A DNA stretch of 43,497 nt from contig UQMR01000013.1 of assembly GCA_900542255.1 (NCBI GenBank), positions 1-43,497 of the forward strand, read 5' to 3'. The stretch comes from an uncultured Porphyromonadaceae bacterium (GTDB taxonomy: Bacteria; Bacteroidota; Bacteroidia; Bacteroidales; Barnesiellaceae_A). The position numbers were made by a program, and so were the translations under genes. Position 1 is the first letter of the stretch. Every line of letters begins with the position of its first letter. The notes beneath the pieces were generated by a model. It searched no databases and was not told the DNA's origin. It was given only the letters and a program-made list of their open reading frames with translations. This document shows, piece by piece, positions 42,282 through 43,497 of this stretch.

Positions 42282-43497
42282 TCAATTCAACAAGAGGGCA
42301 ATATTCTCTCCCGGGGTATATTTCTCGCCGGGTTTCAGGGATTGGCTCACGACCCGCCCTTTACCCGATATACTCACAAAAAAGCCTTGCCGCTCTAACT
42401 TATACAATGCGTCTTTGGCCGATAAGCCTATAACCGACGGCACAAGAGAGGCGTCGCACACCTCCGCTACTGCCGTTGTATCGTTTTCCTTCGCCATCGC
42501 CGTCGTGTCCGGAAGGGGATACTGACGCAGATAGGCATACACATTCCCGCTCAACGTCGTGTCTCCCATAGCAATCGGAGGTTGCTTCTCCTCCTTGTCG
42601 CTCTGATACCCGGCACATCCGCCCAGCATGTTACGGTCGTACATCTCCTCGGCAATAGCCCTGAATACCGCACCCGATACACGCCCGGCACTATGCAGGT
42701 CGGGCTTATCTACTACCACGATACACGAATATTGCGGATGGTCATACGGGAAGAATCCGGCAAAAGCGAGCCGGCGTTTCTCTTTCACATACTCTGTCAC
42801 GGTACGCATTCTGCCATTTTTATCTTTGGCAAGATACTCGCGCTGCGCATCTACCGTACCGGTCTTACCTGCTATATCTACCCGTCCGTTCTTTATCCCT
42901 CGGGCCGTACCCTCCTGCACGACGCCCCGCAGCATCTCGCGCAACAGGGCTGCATTGCGGGGCGAGCAAAAGTGTTCATTGAGGCATACCGGTGCAAATA
43001 CCGTATCGGCAACGCCATCCCGCTCCAAAGCGGCGACCAACTGCGGACGCATCAGCTTTCCGTCGTTGGCTATCGCGTTATAGACCGAGAGTGTCGTCAA
43101 GGGAGACAATTCGTTATAATAGCCGAAGGCCGCCTGGGCAAAGGCATAATAGGTCCACTGCTTCCCGAACTTTATAGGCTCTACCGAGGGCGGCAATATC
43201 CCGGGCAGGGGTATATCCATGGTCTGCATCAGGCCCGACGTCTTTATATCCTTGAAGAAGTCGTTATACCGTCCGGCATAGGTATCGGAGATAATCTTGC
43301 ATATACCCCTATTGTCGGAGTAGACTATCACGTCGCGTGCCGAGAGCGGATTTTTATGCGGCTCGATATGCTTGTATCCCGCTATCTCGGGGACGGCACC
43401 GGCCGAGTTGAATTCCCTGTTTGTATCTATGTGGCCACGCTCCATCGCCATCAGCAGCGAGAGGGTCTTCACCACCGAACCGGGCTCGATGCGCGTG
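42282..43497 (-). CDS. ftsI: Septal penicillin-binding protein (FtsI/PBP3 type) with C-terminal PASTA domain, 5' part outside window
   Basis: The frame is open to the window edge, so the N-terminal anchor and pedestal are missing. The visible 400 or so codons cover the transpeptidase domain and a tail. The active site EPGSVVKT (SxxK) lies at the very edge, in the first ten visible residues. VIVYSDNRGICK gives the SxN motif and DIAGKTGTVDA the KTG motif, so the enzyme is complete at the catalytic level. After a linker (about 290-340) comes one PASTA domain, beginning VPSVIGLSAKDALYKLE and ending ENIALLLN. FtsI cross-links septal peptidoglycan with FtsW. It is the first visible gene of the dcw operon; mraZ, mraW and ftsL would be expected further upstream. 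Confidence 0.95.
   Translation of the reverse strand, partial: TRIEPGSVVKTLSLLMAMERGHIDTNREFNSAGAVPEIAGYKHIEPHKNPLSARDVIVYSDNRGICKIISDTYAGRYNDFFKDIKTSGLMQTMDIPLPGILPPSVEPIKFGKQWTYYAFAQAAFGYYNELSPLTTLSVYNAIANDGKLMRPQLVAALERDGVADTVFAPVCLNEHFCSPRNAALLREMLRGVVQEGTARGIKNGRVDIAGKTGTVDAQREYLAKDKNGRMRTVTEYVKEKRRLAFAGFFPYDHPQYSCIVVVDKPDLHSAGRVSGAVFRAIAEEMYDRNMLGGCAGYQSDKEEKQPPIAMGDTTLSGNVYAYLRQYPLPDTTAMAKENDTTAVAEVCDASLVPSVIGLSAKDALYKLERQGFFVSISGKGRVVSQSLKPGEKYTPGENIALLLN

Noticed and set aside
1..43497. Mobile elements, phage genes, CRISPR arrays, defence islands
   Set aside because: No transposase, integrase, terminal repeat pair, regular repeat-spacer array or restriction/toxin pattern was seen on either strand.

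Overview
The window is chromosomal DNA from a member of the Bacteroidota, most probably order Bacteroidales. The evidence is the gene set (gldH, RicT next to RNase Y, ZapA with a small coiled-coil partner, DUF5040, a protein with a C-terminal type IX secretion sorting domain, a PorE-like OmpA-family lipoprotein), the Bacteroidetes-type order of the division/cell-wall cluster without ddl, and promoters of the Bacteroides type (TTTG or TTG, 18-20 bp, TAnnTTTG) in place of the E. coli -35/-10 type. Genus cannot be fixed by eye. I see no insertion sequence, prophage, CRISPR array or integron; this is mostly core genome with a few accessory secreted or surface functions.

Layout. 1-4250: minus-strand genes for a PorE-like lipoprotein (cut by the window edge), a long-form QueA, a MATE transporter and tRNA-Asp(GUC). 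4582-6951: a plus-strand class A penicillin-binding protein. 7158-11298: minus-strand group zapB-like, zapA, rny, ricT, gldH, linking early division, RNA turnover and a motility/secretion lipoprotein. 11408-17772: a lipoprotein pullulanase and a separate three-gene operon, SGNH - SGNH - MBOAT, that looks like an extracytoplasmic glycan O-acylation machine. 18037-20950: plus-strand cardiolipin synthase and a metallophosphoesterase. 21301-26245: a T9SS-tailed secreted protein and a sialate-esterase/DUF5040 pair. 26756-27541: an outer-membrane barrel-like protein. 27768-28609: an ECF sigma factor followed by a 55-residue protein.

29086-43497 is one long minus-strand division/cell-wall (dcw) operon: ftsI, murE, mraY, murD, ftsW, murG, murC, ftsQ, ftsA, ftsZ, then a YqeY-family gene and serS. 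Genes are packed with gaps of 4 to 24 bp or with 4-bp overlaps. Together with the class A PBP, the window carries most of the pathway from UDP-MurNAc through lipid II to cross-linked septal peptidoglycan; the DNPR motif in MurE predicts meso-diaminopimelate peptides.

The items most worth a second look are the RNase Y-RicT adjacency with a long basic RicT tail, the SGNH-SGNH-MBOAT operon, and the 55-residue protein behind the sigma factor. None of these proves a new system; each is a testable lead.
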